From positions 372,001-436,000 of the forward strand of contig NZ_PEGF01000001.1 in assembly GCF_002742635.1 (NCBI RefSeq): a DNA stretch of 64,000 nt, read 5' to 3'. How positions within the stretch are numbered: the first letter of the stretch is position 1; each line of letters begins with the position of its first letter. The translations under genes and the position numbers were made by a program. Origin of the DNA: Caulobacter sp. X (GTDB taxonomy: Bacteria > Pseudomonadota > Alphaproteobacteria > Caulobacterales > Caulobacteraceae). Of the stretch, positions 9,904 through 19,369 are shown piece by piece. The notes below the pieces were generated by a model, which saw only the letters and a list, made by a program, of their open reading frames with translations, was not told the origin of the DNA and searched no databases.

Positions 9904-11316
9904 ATGAGCCATTCCACCGACACCCATGCCCGCCCCGCCAGCATGCGCCTGCACCCCACGCTGGTCATGATCTGGGTCCTTCTGGCCGCCGCCCTGCTGA
10001 CCCATCTGATCCCGGCCGGGCAATTCAAGCGCCTGGGCAAGCTGGTCGTGCCCGGCAGCTATCACGTCGTCGACAAGGTCTCTGGCCCCGCGGCGCTTTT
10101 CGCGCTCGCCCCGCCGTCCAGCAAGGACAAACCCGCCCGCGCCGCGAGCCTGGTCTCGCTGGTTAGCGTGATCCCGGCGGGCTTGATCAAGACCGCCCCG
10201 CTGATTTTCATGGTGATGTTCGTCGGCGGCATGTTCGCCGTCATGCGCGCGACGGGCGCGATCGACGCCGGCATAGACCGGCTGCTCCACGCGACCGCCG
10301 GCAATCTCTACGTCCTGACGCCCGTGCTGATGCTGACCATCGCGCTTGGCAGCACCTTCCTGGGGTTCATATCCGAATATCTGGTCATCATCCCGATCGT
10401 GCTGGTGATCGCCCAGCGCATGGGCTTGCCCAACCTCTTCGCCATGGCGGTTGTCGGCGTCGCGGCCAAGGTCGGCTACATCGCCTCGGTCACCAATCCC
10501 GTGGCCCTCGGCGTGGCCCAACCGCTGGCGGGTCTGCCGGTGTTCAGCGGCATGGCGCCGCGCCTCGGGGTCTTCGCGCTCTTCCTCAGCGTCGGCGTCG
10601 CCTTCGTGCTGCTGTACCTGCGGCGGGTCGCGCCAAAGGACATCAAGGCGACGGCCGAACACCTGCCGGCCGCGCGGCTGACTCCACGCCAAACCGCCGT
10701 ATTGTTCTGCCTGCTCGCCGGGTGCGTAGCTCTGGTGATCGGCGCTCAGGTCTGGGACTGGGGCAATCCGCAACTCGCCGCCTTCTACGTCGCCCTGACG
10801 GTTCTGATCGCTGTGGTCGGCGATCTGAAGCCCGCCCAGACGGCCGACCTGTTCGTCGAAGGCATGAAGTCGATGACGCTGGCGGGCCTCCTGATCGGCC
10901 TGGCCGCCGCGGTCGAGATAATGCTGCGCGACAGCCAGGTGCTGGACACGATCATTGCCAACGCCACCAGCCTGGCCTCGGGTCACGCCGCGCCTGTCGT
11001 CGCCAACGCGCTAATGGTGATCGAGATGGCGCTGGACGTGGCGATCCCCAGCGTTTCGGGCAAGGCGACCTTGTCCATCCCGATCCTCGCCCCGATCGCC
11101 CAGGCGTCAGGCCTCGGAGGACAGACGCTGATCATCGCCTTCCTGATGGGCAGCGGCCTGATGAACATGATCACGCCCACCTCGGGGATGCTGCTGGCCT
11201 ATCTGGCGACGTCCAAGGTCGGCTACGGCGAATGGGTGCGTTTCGTCGCGCCCTTGCTCGCGATCCTGTTGGTTCTGGCGGTGGCCATTCTGGCCCTGGC
11301 GAGCGTGCGCCTATGA
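9904..11316 (+). CDS. YfcC / DcuC-type membrane carrier
   Basis: 470 residues and about 12 hydrophobic segments, starting with HPTLVMIWVLLAAALLTHLIPAG. The family (YfcC, related to C4-dicarboxylate DcuC and ArcD-type basic amino acid carriers) shows in the conserved gating and substrate regions: KTAPLIFMVMFVGGMFAVM, EYLVIIPI and the late TPTSGMLLAYL. The start ATG 9904 has a CAGGA site. The stop overlaps the start of the hydrolase (ATGA). It probably moves an amino acid, dicarboxylate or short peptide product across the inner membrane. The substrate cannot be fixed by sequence. Confidence 0.85.
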   Translation: MSHSTDTHARPASMRLHPTLVMIWVLLAAALLTHLIPAGQFKRLGKLVVPGSYHVVDKVSGPAALFALAPPSSKDKPARAASLVSLVSVIPAGLIKTAPLIFMVMFVGGMFAVMRATGAIDAGIDRLLHATAGNLYVLTPVLMLTIALGSTFLGFISEYLVIIPIVLVIAQRMGLPNLFAMAVVGVAAKVGYIASVTNPVALGVAQPLAGLPVFSGMAPRLGVFALFLSVGVAFVLLYLRRVAPKDIKATAEHLPAARLTPRQTAVLFCLLAGCVALVIGAQVWDWGNPQLAAFYVALTVLIAVVGDLKPAQTADLFVEGMKSMTLAGLLIGLAAAVEIMLRDSQVLDTIIANATSLASGHAAPVVANALMVIEMALDVAIPSVSGKATLSIPILAPIAQASGLGGQTLIIAFLMGSGLMNMITPTSGMLLAYLATSKVGYGEWVRFVAPLLAILLVLAVAILALASVRL

Positions 11317-13199
11317 GCAACGGCGATCAACGACGGGACCGGCCCTTCATTCCGCCGCCGGATGTCCACGTCACCCGAAACGTCATGGTCGCCATGCGCG
11401 ATGGGGTTCGCCTCGCGACCGACATCTATCGCCCCGCCATCAATGGCAGACCGATCGAGACGCCGCGCCCCGTCCTGCTGGAGCGGACGCCCTATGACAA
11501 GACCGGTGTGAACCACGGCGATCGAACCCGCGATGATCCCACGCCGAGGTCGAAACCTGAGCTGGCCGTCGATTTCGTGCGCGGCGGCTATGTGGTGGCG
11601 CTGCAAGATTGCCGAGGCCGCTACGCGTCCGAAGGTGTCTTCGAGAAGTACCTCAACGAGGGAAAGGACGGCTTCGACACGATCGACTGGCTGATCCGCC
11701 GCCCTTGGTGCGATGGCAAGGTCGGGACGCTGGGCCTGTCGTACGGCGCGCATGTGCAAAGCGCCCTCGCCTGCCTGGATCCGCCGGGACTGGCGGCGAT
11801 GTTCCTCGATTCCGGCGGCTTCTCCAGCGCCTATCATTCCGGCATCCGCCAAGGCGGCGCGTTCGAGCTGAAGCAGGCGACCTGGGCCTACAAGCACGCC
11901 CTGCTCAGCCCCGCCACTCAGGCCGACCCAGCGCGCCGCGCCGCGCTGGAGGCGCAGGACCTGGAAACTTGGTTCAAGGCCATGCCATGGACGGAAGGCC
12001 ATTCACCGCTTTCCGCCGCGCCGGAGTACGAGGCCTATCTGCTGGACCAATGGCGCAACGGCCTCTTCGGACCGTACTGGAAGCAGAATGGCATCTATGC
12101 GCGCGGCTCCTATGACGCCTATTCCGACGTGCCGGTCGTCCACATGAGCAGTTGGTTCGATCCCTATTCGGTGACGGCGATCGAGAACTTTCTGGGGCTG
12201 TCCACGCGCAAGCACTCCCCGGTTAAGCTGATCCTGGGCCCCTGGACCCACGGTCAACGCTCGGTCACCTACGCCGGCGACGTCGATTTCGGACCCGCGG
12301 CCCCCTTGGACGGCGCGCTCGCCGAAGACTACGTCGCCCTGCGCCTGGCGTGGTTCGACGCCTGGATGAAGACACCCGCCAGTCACGATCCCCTTCCGCC
12401 GGTCAAGCTATTCGTCATGGGCGGCGGCTCGGGACGCAAGACCGCCGACGGTCGTCTCGATCATGGCGGCGCCTGGATGGACGCGGCGGCGTGGCCGCCA
12501 GCGGACGTCGCCGTCACGGACTGGTTCTTCCAGGCCGATGGCGCTCTGACGAGGCAAGCGCCCAGCGCGGCGTCGGCGTTCCGGGAATACATCCATGATC
12601 CCGGCCGGCCCGTGCCCACCATCGGCGGCGCCATCGCCTCGGGCGCGCCCGTGATGGAAGCCGGCGCGTTTGACCAGCGCGAGGCCCCGGGCGTATTTGG
12701 TTGCGAGCCGCCCTATCGCGCTCTTGGCGCGCGGGACAACGTACTGGTGTTCCAGACCTCGCCGCTTGAGCAGGACATCGTCGTCGTCGGTTCGATCAAG
12801 GTGGACCTTCACATCGCGTCGGACTGTGTCGACACGGATTTCATGGTCAAGCTGATCGATGTCCATCCGCCATCGGACGACTATCCCGACGGCTATGCGA
12901 TGAATCTCTGTCACGGAGTGTTGCGCGTCCGGTATCGCGAGAGCTTCGAGCACGAGACCCGGCTGGAGCCAGGCGAAGTCTACGCGATCACGATCGACGC
13001 CTTTCCGACCGCCAACCGCTTCGTGAAAGGTCACAGGATCAGGCTCGACATCTCCTCGAGCAATTTCCCCCATTTTGACGTCAATCCGAACTCAGGAGAG
13101 CCGGAGGGTTACGGCCGATCTCCCCGAGTGGCGACAAATCGGGTCTATATGGACGCGGCGCGCCCCTCGCGGGTGCTCTTGCCGATCCTTGTGTCTTAG
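11313..13199 (+). CDS. CocE/NonD-family hydrolase (X-Pro dipeptidyl-peptidase S15 type)
   Basis: 628 residues with no signal peptide, so probably cytoplasmic. The N-terminal alpha/beta hydrolase domain begins at MRDGVRLATDIYRP, has the QDCRGRYASEG segment and the nucleophile elbow GLSYGAH with Ser143. The histidine is likely in GPWTHGQ. The C-terminal jelly-roll domain (about residues 380-628) is typical of X-Pro dipeptidyl-peptidases and cocaine esterase. The start ATG overlaps the carrier stop. Its position after a receptor and a carrier suggests it cleaves an imported peptide, ester or acylated amino acid. Peptidase and esterase activities cannot be told apart here. Confidence 0.88.
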   Translation: MSNGDQRRDRPFIPPPDVHVTRNVMVAMRDGVRLATDIYRPAINGRPIETPRPVLLERTPYDKTGVNHGDRTRDDPTPRSKPELAVDFVRGGYVVALQDCRGRYASEGVFEKYLNEGKDGFDTIDWLIRRPWCDGKVGTLGLSYGAHVQSALACLDPPGLAAMFLDSGGFSSAYHSGIRQGGAFELKQATWAYKHALLSPATQADPARRAALEAQDLETWFKAMPWTEGHSPLSAAPEYEAYLLDQWRNGLFGPYWKQNGIYARGSYDAYSDVPVVHMSSWFDPYSVTAIENFLGLSTRKHSPVKLILGPWTHGQRSVTYAGDVDFGPAAPLDGALAEDYVALRLAWFDAWMKTPASHDPLPPVKLFVMGGGSGRKTADGRLDHGGAWMDAAAWPPADVAVTDWFFQADGALTRQAPSAASAFREYIHDPGRPVPTIGGAIASGAPVMEAGAFDQREAPGVFGCEPPYRALGARDNVLVFQTSPLEQDIVVVGSIKVDLHIASDCVDTDFMVKLIDVHPPSDDYPDGYAMNLCHGVLRVRYRESFEHETRLEPGEVYAITIDAFPTANRFVKGHRIRLDISSSNFPHFDVNPNSGEPEGYGRSPRVATNRVYMDAARPSRVLLPILVS

Positions 13200-13217
13200 T
13201 CGTTCAGCGGACAGGCG

Positions 13218-14129
13218 ATGAAGCTCAACCTGCGGAGTCTGGAAGCCTTCCGGGAGACCATGCTGAGCGGCTCGGCGACCGCCGCCGCCGCGCGCATGGG
13301 TCTGAGCCAACCCGCTGTCAGCCGCCTGATCGCCCAGTTGGAGCAGGATGCCGGCTTCGATCTCTTCTACCGCGAGAAGGGTCGCCTAGCGCCGACGCCG
13401 GAGGCCCTGATCGTCTATGAGGAGATCGACCTGGCGTTCGGCGGGCTTGAGCGCGTCGACACCCTGGTGCGGGACCTCGCATCATTCAACACGGGCGCTC
13501 TGAAGATCGTCGCGCCGCCCAGCCTGTCGGAGGGCGTGCTTCCCAGCATTCTCAGCCGTTTCATGGCGCGGTTTCCTAATGTGCGCGTTTCGATCGACTC
13601 GCGGAGCACCGAGACGGCTCGGACGATGGTCGCAAATCGCACCGCCGACTGCGGCTTCGTGAAGCTGCCGATGGATCGCTCGGATATCTCCACGGTCCTG
13701 CTGTCCTCCAGCGAGACGGTGTGTGTCCTGCCGGAGACTCACCCCTTGAAGGCCCACCCGGAATTGACGCCTCAGCTTCTAAGGGGCGAACCGCTGGTTC
13801 TGCTCGGCTATGGCACGCGAACCCGTCGGCAGATCGACGACGCCTTCCGCGACTGCGGCGTGCGTCCGGAAGTGAAGCTGGAGACCCACACCGTCGGATC
13901 CGCCTGCGCCTTCGCCGCCGCCGGACTGGGCGTGGCGATCGTCAACGCGCTCTTGGCGACCAACTATCTCAAGCCGGGGATGGCGGTGCGGGTCTTCCGC
14001 CCCCAGATCCTGCACGACTACGCCTTCATGACATCGGCCCTGGCCCCGCCGGGACGTCTTGCCAACGCGCTTCTGGAGCAGGCCCGGCAATACTTCGCCG
14101 AAGGATACCCGGCGCCTAAAGAGCGATGA
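13218..14129 (+). CDS. LysR-family transcriptional regulator
   Basis: 303 residues. The N-terminal winged HTH (about residues 3-62) has ATAAAARMGLSQPAVSRLIA. A periplasmic-binding-protein-like effector domain follows (residues 90-295), with SEGVLPSILSRFMARFPNV at its start. It begins 18 nt after the CocE-type gene on the same strand and so probably belongs to the same operon. The best candidate targets are the T-N11-A dyads at 6782 and 6813 upstream of the receptor. The inducer is unknown but could be the imported substrate or its cleavage product. The 3' end overlaps the convergent response regulator by 14 nt. Confidence 0.92.
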   Translation: MKLNLRSLEAFRETMLSGSATAAAARMGLSQPAVSRLIAQLEQDAGFDLFYREKGRLAPTPEALIVYEEIDLAFGGLERVDTLVRDLASFNTGALKIVAPPSLSEGVLPSILSRFMARFPNVRVSIDSRSTETARTMVANRTADCGFVKLPMDRSDISTVLLSSSETVCVLPETHPLKAHPELTPQLLRGEPLVLLGYGTRTRRQIDDAFRDCGVRPEVKLETHTVGSACAFAAAGLGVAIVNALLATNYLKPGMAVRVFRPQILHDYAFMTSALAPPGRLANALLEQARQYFAEGYPAPKER

Positions 14130-14739
14130 TCCCACGGCGATAGGCGACCGTGACCGCCTGTGTGCGATCCGTGACGTCCAGCTTGCTAAAGATGCTCCGC
14201 ATATGGCCTTTCACCGTGTCCTCGGACAGCGCCAAGGCGCGGGCGATTTGCTTATTGGCCGCGCCCTGCGCGACGCGCCGGAGCACGTCGATTTCGCGAT
14301 CGCTGAGAGGTTCGGCGATGGCGTTGACGGCGATGTCGTGCGCGACCTCGGGGTGGAGACAGCGCTGCCCGCCCAAGACCGCGCGGATAGTGTCGATAAG
14401 CTCTCTTCTTAAGCTGCTCTTGAGCAGGTAACCGCTGGCGCCGGCCCTGAGGGCGCTCAAGGCCCTCACATCGCCAGCGTAGGTCGTCAGGACAATGATC
14501 CGCGCATCCGGAGCGATCGCGCGGATCGCGCTGATCGCCTCGACGCCGTCGACGCCCGGCATCTGCAGGTCCATCAGCACGAGGTCGGGCCGTAGGTTTT
14601 TGAACTGAGCGATCGCGTCCAGCCCGTCGGCGGCCTCGCCCACGACCCGAATGTCCGGCTCGGCCTCAAGCACGGCCGTCACGCCTTCGCGCAGGAGCGG
14701 ATGATCATCGACGATCAGCACCGATATGGCGTCGCTCAT
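14116..14739 (-). CDS. NarL/FixJ-type response regulator
   Basis: 207 residues. The receiver domain has the acidic pair Asp11-Asp12, phospho-acceptor Asp57 in LVLMDLQMPG, and a conserved Lys in SGYLLKSS. The LuxR-type HTH at the C-terminus includes LSDREIDVLRRVAQGAANKQIA and SEDTVKGHM. The start is ATG 14739, which overlaps the kinase stop (ATGA); the frame stays open upstream inside the kinase gene. It is the partner of the adjacent HPK7-type sensor. Its targets are unknown; the divergent perhydrolase gene is the nearest candidate. Confidence 0.93.
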   Translation of the reverse strand: MSDAISVLIVDDHPLLREGVTAVLEAEPDIRVVGEAADGLDAIAQFKNLRPDLVLMDLQMPGVDGVEAISAIRAIAPDARIIVLTTYAGDVRALSALRAGASGYLLKSSLRRELIDTIRAVLGGQRCLHPEVAHDIAVNAIAEPLSDREIDVLRRVAQGAANKQIARALALSEDTVKGHMRSIFSKLDVTDRTQAVTVAYRRGIIAL

Positions 14740-17700
14740 TCCGCGCCTTCCCCGTCTTTCCCGTCGCGAGGCCCCGCCAGCCATCGCGGCCACGCGATCC
14801 GTCGACGGGCATAGGCCACGGCGCCCGGAACGACCAGTTCCACGTCCGCGCCCTCGCCGGGCCGGCTGTGGATGGTCAAGCTGGCCCGGATCTTACGCGC
14901 GCGCTCGCGCATGCCCGCCAAGCCAAAGTGCCCGTCGCGTCCGCCGACCTCAAGGACCGCGGGCTCGATACCCACGCCGTTGTCGCGAACGTTGATGCGC
15001 AAGCGCTTGCGCTCGAACGTGACGATCACGTCGATCCGTGAGGCGCGCGCGTGGCGGTGAGCGTTGAACAGGGCCTCGACGACGATGCGTTCAACCTCGT
15101 CAGCGACCAGAGGATGCAGATCGATGGGACGGCCGATCGTTGTCGTCACGACCTCGGCCGCCCCCTCCGAGCGCATCGACTCGGCGACGTCGCGCAGAGT
15201 GGTGACCAGATCCCCGCCGACCGACACGCGCAGGCTGCGCACGCGATCTCGCGCCTCGACGACCACGGCCTCGGCCCGGTCCAGCGCACGCTCCAACTGG
15301 TCGCGAGCGGGCAGGTCCGTCGGCACCTGGCGGGCCGCCGACTGGAAGGTGAGGATCAGTCCCTGGACCCCTTGCAGAAGCGTGTCGTGAAGCTCTCGGG
15401 CGATCCGCTCCCGCTCAGCGATGCGTTCGCGCAGACTAGCCTGCAGACGCTCGCTCAACCGCCCCATCCGCCACTGGAAGGCCAGCGCCAGCAAGGCGAG
15501 CGCCAAGGCGACGCAGAGCAATTGGAACAGCCGGTTCTGCCAAAGCGTCGGCGGAAGTTCCAACGTCACGCTGGCGCCATCCTCGTTCCAGACCCCATCC
15601 GCATTGGCCGCGCGCACGCGGAACACATAGGTTCCCGGCCTGAGGTTCGCGTAGAAGGCCTGTCGACGGCTTCCGGCCTCGACCCAGTCTTCGTCGACGC
15701 CCTCGAGCCGATAGCGGAAGCGTACGCGCTCGGGCGTCGCCAGGCTGAGACCCGCATAGTCGATCTGGATCGAGCGCGCGCCTTTCGCCAGACGGATGAC
15801 CGGTCCGTCCGCCGCGCGCTTGCCATCCACCACGACGCTTTTGATTGAGACGGGCGGAGCCACCGTGTTGAAGGGCAACCTGGCGGGATCCAGCGACGCG
15901 ATTCCGGCGGTCGTCGCCATCCACACTCGACCGTCGCCGCCGACCGCCAGATCCGCCCGGTACTTGTAGGACGCCGGAGCGGGCAGGCCGTCCTTGAGAT
16001 CGTAGATACGCGCGGGAAGGTCGGCCTTGGGATCTTCGAAGGCGCGTTCGAGATCGGCGTTGCGCATTCTCACGAGACCGGCCGCGCCGAGCAGCCACGT
16101 CTCGGTGGCCGTTTGAGCCAATCCGTGGCTGAGCCCGATGAATGGAAAACGGTCGCGGGAGATGAATTGCGATCCCGTGTCGCGAAAGCGGGTAAGGCCA
16201 AAATCGCTGCCGGAGATGACGCCGAGCGGTCCATTGGCCATCGGCATCGTGCCGCCCCGTTGAGAACGCGGCTGGGTCTTGATCGGTGTGATGGTCGCGC
16301 CATCGATGAGCACCGCGCCGCGACCGCCGTCGGCCACGATGCGGCCTCGGGAGTCTGCGATCAGGGCGGTGACGGCCCGACCCAGCTGTTCTGGCATGGC
16401 GTGCGTCCACTGACGCCCGTCCCATTTCACGAGGCCGCCCATGAAGCCCGCGCCCCAGAAAGCGCCCTGAGCGTCAACCGCGCAGGCGGTGACTTGCACA
16501 TGCGGGAAGGGCGGCGGCGGCAGGCGGGTGACCTTGTCGCCGTCAACGCGCAAGACCTCGGTTCCCAGCCCCATCCAGAGGCCGCCGCCCGGCGCGTCGC
16601 ACATGGCGGTGAACGGGCCGAGGCGCCGGATCAGCGGCTTCATCGGCTGACCAGGCAAAGCTCTGTACAGGGTGTCGCTGTCGTAGACATAGGCAACCCC
16701 GGCCGTGGTCGCGAAGACGCCGTAGCCATACGCCGAACTGGTCGGAACCACGCTCTCCGGCGCGATGGCGGCGGGGCGGAAACGATCCAGGCCGCCGACG
16801 GTGGCCACCCAGATATTGCCTTCGCGATCCTCGAGCGCTCTGTAGGCCATGTCGGAGCTTAGCCCCTGCTGGGCCGAGAACGACTCGACCCGGGGCGACG
16901 CCGTGGCGTCCTCTCCTGGTCGGATTCGGAAGACGCCGTCAGGATGCCGAGCGCCCCAGAGGCTGTTGTCCCGATCGAAGAAGATCCGCGTCTGACGGCT
17001 GGTTGTCAGCGTCGGGTAGGCGATCTGCCCAGCGCCCTGCCCCTCGACGACCCTTACCCCCCGAGCGTCCGCCGCCCAAAGGCGCCCCTGCCCGTCCTGC
17101 GCCAGCGCTACCTCCTGGATGAAGCCGGACTGGACGGTGGAGAAGCGTGGCTCGCCGGGACGCATGCGCGCCAGGCGACCCGAACCGCTGATCCACACCG
17201 CGCCATCGCGCGCGACGAACACCCATTCGACCTCGCCCGGAATGTCGATCAGGGCGTCCAGGATCTGCCAGGCGCCGTTGGAGAACCGGACCAGCTTGGC
17301 CTTGGGATTCGAGGTGGTCGCCCAGATCGCGCCGTCCCGGCCCTCGGCCAGCGAATAAACCACGGAATGAAAAATCCTGGCGTCGTAGAGGAGCCTTATC
17401 TGGCCCTTTTCAAGGACGGCGATCCCGCCCCTCTCATAGCCGACCCACAGCGCGCCGTTGCGGGTGACCATCAGTCGGACGACACGGTCATTGAGGGTGT
17501 AGGTCTTCGGGCGGGGCGGACGTACCGGCTCGAAGGTCACCCCGTCGAACCGGTATAGGCCGAGCGGGGTGCCCAGCCACAGGTAACCGTCAGGCGTCTG
17601 GGCGAGATCCTCGATCGCGGCGGGCGCGCCATCCTCGACCGTCCAACGCGTGTGCTTGTACTGCGCGATCGCGCGCTGCGGATCCAGCGCCCGAGCCGGC

Positions 17701-17765
17701 GACGTCAACGCCAGAGCGACCAAGAGGGCCGCCCACCAGCCAATCCTTACAGACCCGTTCGCCAT
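14736..17765 (-). CDS. Sensor histidine kinase with periplasmic beta-propeller (Reg_prop / Y_Y_Y)
   Basis: 1009 residues. A Sec signal ends near SPARALD. About 600 residues of two-component propeller repeats follow (for example TPDGYLWLGTPLGLYRFDG and DREGNIWVATVGGLDRF). A Y_Y_Y domain with FRYRLEGVDEDW leads to one membrane span (LFQLLCVALALALLALAF). The HisKA_3 box RERIARELHDTLLQG and an HATPase domain with DNGVGI and GLAGMRERA complete the protein. It senses a periplasmic ligand, by family often a carbohydrate or an oligomer, and phosphorylates the coupled NarL regulator. Unlike Bacteroidetes hybrid sensors, the receiver is a separate protein. Confidence 0.92.
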   Translation of the reverse strand: MANGSVRIGWWAALLVALALTSPARALDPQRAIAQYKHTRWTVEDGAPAAIEDLAQTPDGYLWLGTPLGLYRFDGVTFEPVRPPRPKTYTLNDRVVRLMVTRNGALWVGYERGGIAVLEKGQIRLLYDARIFHSVVYSLAEGRDGAIWATTSNPKAKLVRFSNGAWQILDALIDIPGEVEWVFVARDGAVWISGSGRLARMRPGEPRFSTVQSGFIQEVALAQDGQGRLWAADARGVRVVEGQGAGQIAYPTLTTSRQTRIFFDRDNSLWGARHPDGVFRIRPGEDATASPRVESFSAQQGLSSDMAYRALEDREGNIWVATVGGLDRFRPAAIAPESVVPTSSAYGYGVFATTAGVAYVYDSDTLYRALPGQPMKPLIRRLGPFTAMCDAPGGGLWMGLGTEVLRVDGDKVTRLPPPPFPHVQVTACAVDAQGAFWGAGFMGGLVKWDGRQWTHAMPEQLGRAVTALIADSRGRIVADGGRGAVLIDGATITPIKTQPRSQRGGTMPMANGPLGVISGSDFGLTRFRDTGSQFISRDRFPFIGLSHGLAQTATETWLLGAAGLVRMRNADLERAFEDPKADLPARIYDLKDGLPAPASYKYRADLAVGGDGRVWMATTAGIASLDPARLPFNTVAPPVSIKSVVVDGKRAADGPVIRLAKGARSIQIDYAGLSLATPERVRFRYRLEGVDEDWVEAGSRRQAFYANLRPGTYVFRVRAANADGVWNEDGASVTLELPPTLWQNRLFQLLCVALALALLALAFQWRMGRLSERLQASLRERIAERERIARELHDTLLQGVQGLILTFQSAARQVPTDLPARDQLERALDRAEAVVVEARDRVRSLRVSVGGDLVTTLRDVAESMRSEGAAEVVTTTIGRPIDLHPLVADEVERIVVEALFNAHRHARASRIDVIVTFERKRLRINVRDNGVGIEPAVLEVGGRDGHFGLAGMRERARKIRASLTIHSRPGEGADVELVVPGAVAYARRRIAWPRWLAGPRDGKDGEGAE

Positions 17766-18073
17766 GCGCGCCTTCTATCCCAGGTAGCCTGCCTAAGCGC
17801 CGCCGCTCTCGTCGTTCAATATCGGCCGAGCTAGGCCCGGCCCACCCTTTTGGTGGCGATCAACGTCACGCGAGCAATTCTGGTGACGATCCGACGCCCA
17901 TCGGTGTCATCGCCGCCTAGCCCGCTTGAGGTTTACGCAGCCGCCCCAGCGCGGGACGTTTGGCTGCGATAACGACCAATGCCGACAAGACCTCCGACAT
18001 CGCTTGCGTGTCGTGTGGCCCTGATCGCCGCGGCGCTCTCCATCCAAGTCTGAACCTCCTTCGGGGAACAAAG
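17766..18073. promoter_or_regulatory. Divergent control region between sensor kinase and perhydrolase-like gene
   Basis: 308 nt without a convincing gene. Two inverted repeats stand out. CGTCAC (17864-17869) pairs with GTGACG (17883-17888), a 13-nt gap that places half-sites about two turns apart, as response-regulator dimers often need. CGCAGCC (17936-17942) pairs with GGCTGCG (17962-17968). The first could be the target of the adjacent NarL-type regulator. Promoter hexamers were not assigned. Confidence 0.4.
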
Positions 18074-19060
18074 ATGACTGATCACGACCCCAAAGACGTG
18101 GGCGCCACGCGGCGTCACGTCCTCGTCGCTGGCGCGGGCGCGGCGACCCTGGCGGCTCTGCCGTCCGCTTCCCTGGCGCTGGCCAAGCCCGCGTCCTCAA
18201 CCCAAGGCAAAGGAACCCATGACATGAGCAGCGGCTACGTCACGACCAAGGACGGCGTGCAGATCTACTACAAGGACTGGGGTCCCAAGGACGCTCAGCC
18301 GATCGTGTTCCACCACGGCTGGCCGCTGTCGGCCGACGACTGGGACAACCAGATGATGTTCTTCCTGCTGAAGGGCTATCGCGTCATCGCCCACGACCGT
18401 CGCGGTCACGGCCGTTCGACCCAGACCGACACCGGCAACGAGATGGACACCTACGCCGCCGACGTCATCGCCCTAACCGATCACCTCGACCTGAAGAACG
18501 CCTTCCACGTCGGCCACTCGACCGGCGGCGGCGAAGTCGCCCATTACGTCGCCCGCGCTAAGCCCGGCCGTGTCGGCAAGGCCGTTCTCGTCGGCGCGGT
18601 GACGCCGATCATGCTGAAGACCGCCGCCAACCCGGGCGGCCTGCCGATGGAGGTCTTCGATGGCTTCCGCAATGGCACCGCCTTCAACCGCGCCCAGTTC
18701 TTCCGGGATGTCGCCGCCGGTCCGTTCTACGGCTTCAACCGTCCGGGCGCGAAAGTCTCCGAAGGCGTCATCGACAACTGGTGGCGCCAGGGCATGCAGG
18801 CCGGCGTCAAGCCGCTGTATGATTGCGTGAAGGCGTTCTCGGAAACTGACTTCACCGAGGACCTGAAGAAGATCGACGTGCCGGTTCTGGTGTTGCACGG
18901 CGAAGACGACCAAGTCGTCCCGATCGACGACAGCGCCCGTCTCGCCATCAAGCTGCTCAAGCACGGCAAGCTGATCACCTATCCCGGTTTCCCGCACGGC
19001 ATGGCGACCACCCAGGCCGACGTCATCAACGCCGACCTGCTGGCCTTCTTCAAGGCCTAG
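18074..19060 (+). CDS. Tat-exported alpha/beta hydrolase (non-haem chloroperoxidase / perhydrolase-like)
   Basis: 328 residues. A twin-arginine leader ([19 protein letters not shown]) precedes a standard 270-residue alpha/beta hydrolase. The nucleophile elbow is GHSTGGGE with Ser149, the acid is in GEDDQVVP and the histidine in FPHGM. The oxyanion segment [12 protein letters not shown] and HDRRGHGRS are typical of cofactor-free haloperoxidases and aryl esterases. The start ATG 18074 has a GGGG-rich site. An internal ATG at [10 protein letters not shown] would give the leaderless form usual in this family, so both forms are possible. The gene is divergent from the sensor kinase. Perhydrolase activity is a family property and often secondary to esterase activity. 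Confidence 0.87.
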   Translation: MTDHDPKDVGATRRHVLVAGAGAATLAALPSASLALAKPASSTQGKGTHDMSSGYVTTKDGVQIYYKDWGPKDAQPIVFHHGWPLSADDWDNQMMFFLLKGYRVIAHDRRGHGRSTQTDTGNEMDTYAADVIALTDHLDLKNAFHVGHSTGGGEVAHYVARAKPGRVGKAVLVGAVTPIMLKTAANPGGLPMEVFDGFRNGTAFNRAQFFRDVAAGPFYGFNRPGAKVSEGVIDNWWRQGMQAGVKPLYDCVKAFSETDFTEDLKKIDVPVLVLHGEDDQVVPIDDSARLAIKLLKHGKLITYPGFPHGMATTQADVINADLLAFFKA

Positions 19061-19198
19061 GAACTGGGATCGCCGTCATGCGCCAGGCAGGCCCGTCCCG
19101 GCCGGTAGACAATGCTTGCGCGCATAACGGCGGACCTTGGCGCGTGCTGGGGCTCGTCACCGTACGAACGCCCGAGGGCGTCCTTTTCGGACGACTGG

Positions 19199-19223
19199 AG
19201 ACCCGCGTCCTGGATGCGGGTCT
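19199..19223 (+). other. Stem-loop downstream of the perhydrolase-like gene
   Basis: Perfect 8-bp stem AGACCCGC / GCGGGTCT with a 9-nt loop inside the 309-nt gap 19061-19369. No T run follows, so it may stabilise an RNA end rather than terminate transcription. The rest of the gap shows no convincing coding sequence. Confidence 0.4.
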
Positions 19224-19246
19224 TCGGCCTCCAAGAGGCGAAAATC

Positions 19247-19272
19247 GGAAATGATGAGTTTCGTTCATTTCC
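19247..19272. promoter_or_regulatory. 26-bp dyad upstream of the YcaC-like operon
   Basis: Perfect 8-bp arms GGAAATGA (19247-19254) and TCATTTCC (19265-19272) flank 10 nt. The dyad is AT-rich in a GC-rich background and lies 98 nt before the first gene of the 19.4-24.8 kb operon. It fits a dimeric repressor or activator site. No regulator gene is adjacent. Confidence 0.5.
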
Positions 19273-19369
19273 ATTTATGATCCCCGCGAGCGCCGGCACA
19301 GTCTCCTCATCAGACACCGACACGGCGGCCCGGGGCACGGTCCGCCAAACACCTAGAAGGACCGAAATC

